From assembly GCA_019649035.1 (NCBI GenBank), contig BMAT01004287.1, positions 363,220 to 384,528 of the forward strand: a stretch of 21,309 nucleotides of DNA. The letters are read 5' to 3'. The DNA comes from Elysia marginata. Taxonomy: Eukaryota > Mollusca > Gastropoda > Plakobranchidae. How positions within the stretch are numbered: position 1 is the stretch's first letter; every line of letters begins with the position of its first letter. Under the pieces are notes generated by a model. The model did no database searches. It saw only the letters and a program-made list of their open reading frames with translations, and had not been told where the DNA came from. This document shows positions 18,431 to 21,309 of this stretch, one piece after another. Both the position numbers and the translations under genes were made by a program.

Positions 18431-18690
18431 GACTGTTTGGTGCTTCAAAGCTTTACTGTTAAGAAGGATTAAGGGTGTTTTTAAATTCCTATCTTTGTTG
18501 ATTAATTTTGGGTTCTTTTGTCATTTGTTCTCACTGTTAAGAAGGGTTAGTTGATCAATTTTGTTCCCATGGAGTTGGATTTCTTGAGACTGCATAATGC
18601 TTCAAAGCTCTGCTAATTGAAAGGGTTAAGGGTGTTTTTTAATTCTTATCCTTCTTACCAATTTCAGGTGTCGTGTCGTTTTTTTCTTCT
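18421..18690. repeat. Diverged direct repeat, period ~157 bp
   Basis: The segment around tgcttcaaagctttactgtt (18441) recurs as tgcttcaaagctctgctaat (18598 onward; tgcataatgcttcaaagc). Both are followed by a gttaagggtgtttt-like block and aattcNtatc. The similarity covers about 90-100 bp. A partial third copy (cactgttaagaagggttag) lies at 18532-18550. The family is unknown. Confidence 0.55.
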
Positions 18691-18699
18691 TCAATTTTT

Positions 18700-19970
18700 A
18701 AAGTTTCCCAGCTAATGGGATTTTGTTAAACTAATTTCATTGTTGAATTTGATCTTTTTTTTTTATGTACAGACAAATCCTGATGTGTTTCTCTTATGCA
18801 TATCTGATTTAGTTACAGACATGTTAGGCTTACCCAACTTATAGTTTGCGTCAAGTAAAATGGGCTTGTTCTCTCAGCTCGGTGATTTTTTCACTGCTTG
18901 ATAATTTCCGCTTTTTACTGTTAATATGCAGCTATTAAAAAATCTTAGAATGTACAATTTTTTAAATACTCTTCATTGTAGATTATACCGTAGGTAAGGC
19001 TACTTGGTTTTTCCTTTTACAGGGATGCTAAATCTCCAGTTTTTCTGGCTTTTTTTTAGTTTTTCATCCATTTATTGTTTATTGCACAACCTTTATCTAT
19101 GACATTTTTTTGTATTAGAGCCTCAGTGCTCAACTCATTAAGATTTTTTTTTCTTAAATCATTTGGCACCTTTGCTGTAACTTTTCCTTTTAATATATTG
19201 ACATTTGTGTTTTACGTCTACGGTATTTTGATGTGAAAAATTTTTATAAACTGATTAAAAATATGCACTGATGTATTTTTAGGCCATATTTATGTCTAGG
19301 TCTATGTGGGGATGAATTAAATGTATTTTGAAAGATATCCTGACCTAGACCTAAAGGTACTGACCATACTATAGCAAATTTCGCTGCGTGACAGATCGAA
19401 GCTGGATTTTTACCAATGAGTAGCAAGACAAGATCAGAATGCATCACGACAGACAACATATCTCACCTTTTTTTATGAACGTCCTGTAAAATAGGTAAAG
19501 ATTGGTTGTGCTTCTACTTCTAGGATAATTTTCTGGATGAAACGAATTCAAGTTGGGTTGAATTTGTTTTGTGTTTGTTAATTATTTGTCATGCCACATG
19601 AAAGAACTGATTCTGATAGAGATTGATTGACTGAAGGATATTTTACAAGCCCAATTCCACTTCAAAGATGCTCCTAGGGCTTGGGTCCCAATGACAATGT
19701 ATGGGCTGACACCCAGAGACTAGCGGGGATACCATGACTTAGCCTCAGCCGATCACATTCTGATAGAGACATCAATGCTTTTAACTTTTCGTAATAGCAG
19801 AAACCACTGTCTGTTATATTTCAGTCTCTTAAATTATGTGTGGAAATGTTTGTAAATGCTACCTAAGCTAAGATAAAAGTTAAACAAGTTTCTTTGTTCT
19901 CCTCATATAAATTTATATATCCATATTTTGTTTTCTATGCCTTAACGTCTGTGATTCTCTTTGCCAGTCT
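18700..19970. other. Intergenic or 3' UTR, nothing recognised
   Basis: AT-rich DNA. The only structure noted is a 9-bp inverted repeat (gtctaggtc at 19294, gacctagac at 19342), which is weak. Confidence 0.5.
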
Positions 19971-19989
19971 CTGTTGCACTGCCTGTTAT

Positions 19990-20350
19990 TATTTCAAACA
20001 AAATGCATCTTTGGTGTGCTAAATTCTTCTCTGTTATTGTTTAAAAAAACAAAACAAAACAAAGCTTATCATAGATGTATATTGGGTAACCAAAGCTCTA
20101 ATCTTTTATTTTTCAAAGCAAATCTGGTTACCATGTATGCCTGGTGTGCAAAATTTTTCCTCTGTTCTCTTTAAAAAAAAAAAAAAACTGGTTTCCCATG
20201 TGTAATTTTTAGGCAAAATTTTCCTTTGTAATTGTTAAAAACATTACTGGAGTGCAAAATGTTGTCAAGCAAAACTGGCTACCCATGTATAGATTTGGTG
20301 TGCAAATTTCTGCATCCTATTAGAATAAAGAAGTTTCTTAAAAAAAAAGA
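19990..20350. repeat. Degenerate tandem-like repeat, unit ~65 bp
   Basis: A core of about ctggttacccatgtatag, then tggtgtgcaaaatttttcc and tctgttNtNtttaaaaaaa recurs. The tggtgtgc landmark lies at 20012, 20142 and 20296, with weaker forms near 20080, 20206 and 20248. The open frames here (19974-20174, 20232-20423) follow the repeat and are not credible genes. Confidence 0.6.
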
Positions 20351-20786
20351 TATCACATTGTTTTTATTGGCTTGTCTTTTTTATTGTCAAACAACTGTAT
20401 CTTTGCCACACAGTGGCTTATGACAAAGCCCATGATGAAGACTGTATCTGCATCTTACTATCACTCTTTATCGATTATGGGTCTAATTCATGTAGCGGGC
20501 TTGTTCAAAATAACAACTTTATTTCATGGGGGCCTAAATTTATGCCTAAGCCGTTTTCACGGTATTTTTTCTAGTCTAAAAAACCGGCCTACATTCAGAT
20601 CCTAGCTGATACTGGACTGGAGTAGAACTTGGGTGGAAGTTTTTTTTCTTTCTTTTTATGATGTTGACATTGCCAAACTCAAAGCCATAACAAGAAGACT
20701 TTAGGCCAAAACAGTATATTTTATAGAAGCTTATGAGGTTTTGAGGATTATTGTTAATTTTTTTCATAATTGTAAAAATTGTTTGC
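20351..20786. other. Intergenic, nothing recognised
   Basis: AT-rich sequence with overlapping short open frames on both strands and no family resemblance. Confidence 0.5.
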
Positions 20787-21309
20787 ATTTAAACCTCTTC
20801 GCTGCTACATCTTTTTCCATACTGTGCTAAGACGCACTCCGCAGTGCACACACACACACAAGGCAGTACAAGGCTATCCGGTGATCAATCTAACGCTGAC
20901 AGACACTAGGCTTGAAGTCTTCCAGCATGTTCTGAGACTACACAGCCATGAAAAGTTTGAACATGTGGTGGTCTCCATCCCAATACCGTTGCTTTCATTA
21001 CGCTTTTGCTTCATGGTTCTGGTGAAATAACTAATTTCTCTATATATATCATTTTTGAGCACTCAACAAAAAGTCTGACTTTCATCCAATACGCCAGATA
21101 CGCCTTGTCTTTTTCGCCTTTAAAGCTGGTTAGAGAAATCTAACTGCTGGGCTTAGTTTTGAAACATCAGTATCCGTTTGCACAGGCAGAACAATTTTTC
21201 AATACATATTTTTTCCAGCCAATCTTGATTCTAAGTACAAACTTGAAATCAGCGGCTAAAAGCACGCCAGTAACATACCAAACACATAATTTTTATAATA
21301 TATACCGTA
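20787..21309. mobile_element. Probable left end of a second TTAA MITE related to 3802-4092
   Basis: The stretch TTAAACCTCTTCGCTGCTACA with following tttttccatactgtgctaaga resembles the left end at 3802 (ttaacctcttgagtgctaca, then ctcaccgtgtgctaaga). A short (CA)7 run follows at 20847-20860. I could not place the right end, so the element may be decayed or run past the window. Confidence 0.4.

Noticed and set aside
19294-19350. 9-bp inverted repeat (gtctaggtc / gacctagac)
   Set aside because: Too short and isolated to support a terminator, hairpin RNA or transposon end.
20779-21030. 83-codon open frame near the end of the window, a possible exon of a neighbouring gene
   Set aside because: It overlaps the (CA)n run and a probable MITE end, has an antisense open frame of similar length, and shows no family resemblance.

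Overview
The window is a piece of an animal (metazoan) nuclear genome, AT-rich and intron-rich. It holds most of one protein-coding gene on the + strand, the orthologue of F-box only protein 9 (FBXO9). Thirteen coding exons between 691 and 15532 can be joined by GT..AG introns with matching phases. They give about 401 codons, against about 447 for human FBXO9. The missing N-terminal residues should lie on one or more exons upstream of the window. The repeats point to a lophotrochozoan and probably a mollusc: a tRNA-derived SINE of a type common in molluscs, L2/Rex1-like LINE debris and TTAA-flanked MITEs. This taxonomic call is an inference.

Layout. Bases 1-690 are intron and carry a 32-bp minisatellite (28-290). 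Exons at 691-2871 encode an N-terminal helix and a TPR-like repeat, followed by a short acidic linker that ends in the exon at 3612-3696. The exons at 4406-4507 and 6731-6792 encode the F-box. Those at 7896-15532 encode the conserved C-terminal domain of the Hrt3/FBXO9 family. The introns hold a TTAA-flanked piggyBac-like MITE (1753-1982), a long CT-rich microsatellite (2491-2741), a second TTAA-flanked MITE (3802-4092), a mosaic of two LINE remnants in opposite orientations (about 5060-6470), an ATT microsatellite (7592-7672), a TA-flanked MITE (9476-9810) and small diverged repeats.

From 15533 to the end (5.8 kb) there is 3' UTR and intergenic DNA. It contains a SINE, several AATAAA signals, two groups of diverged local repeats and a probable end of another TTAA MITE. 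I see no second gene, tRNA, rRNA or CRISPR array.

Function. FBXO9 is the substrate receptor of an SCF (SKP1-CUL1-F-box) ubiquitin ligase. In mammals it acts on TEL2 and TTI1 and so adjusts mTOR complex signalling. I found no undescribed multi-gene system. The points most worth a second look are an in-frame competing splice acceptor for the last exon (adding 36 codons), the palindrome-cored minisatellite, and the LINE mosaic in which one fragment is flanked by 51-bp direct repeats.
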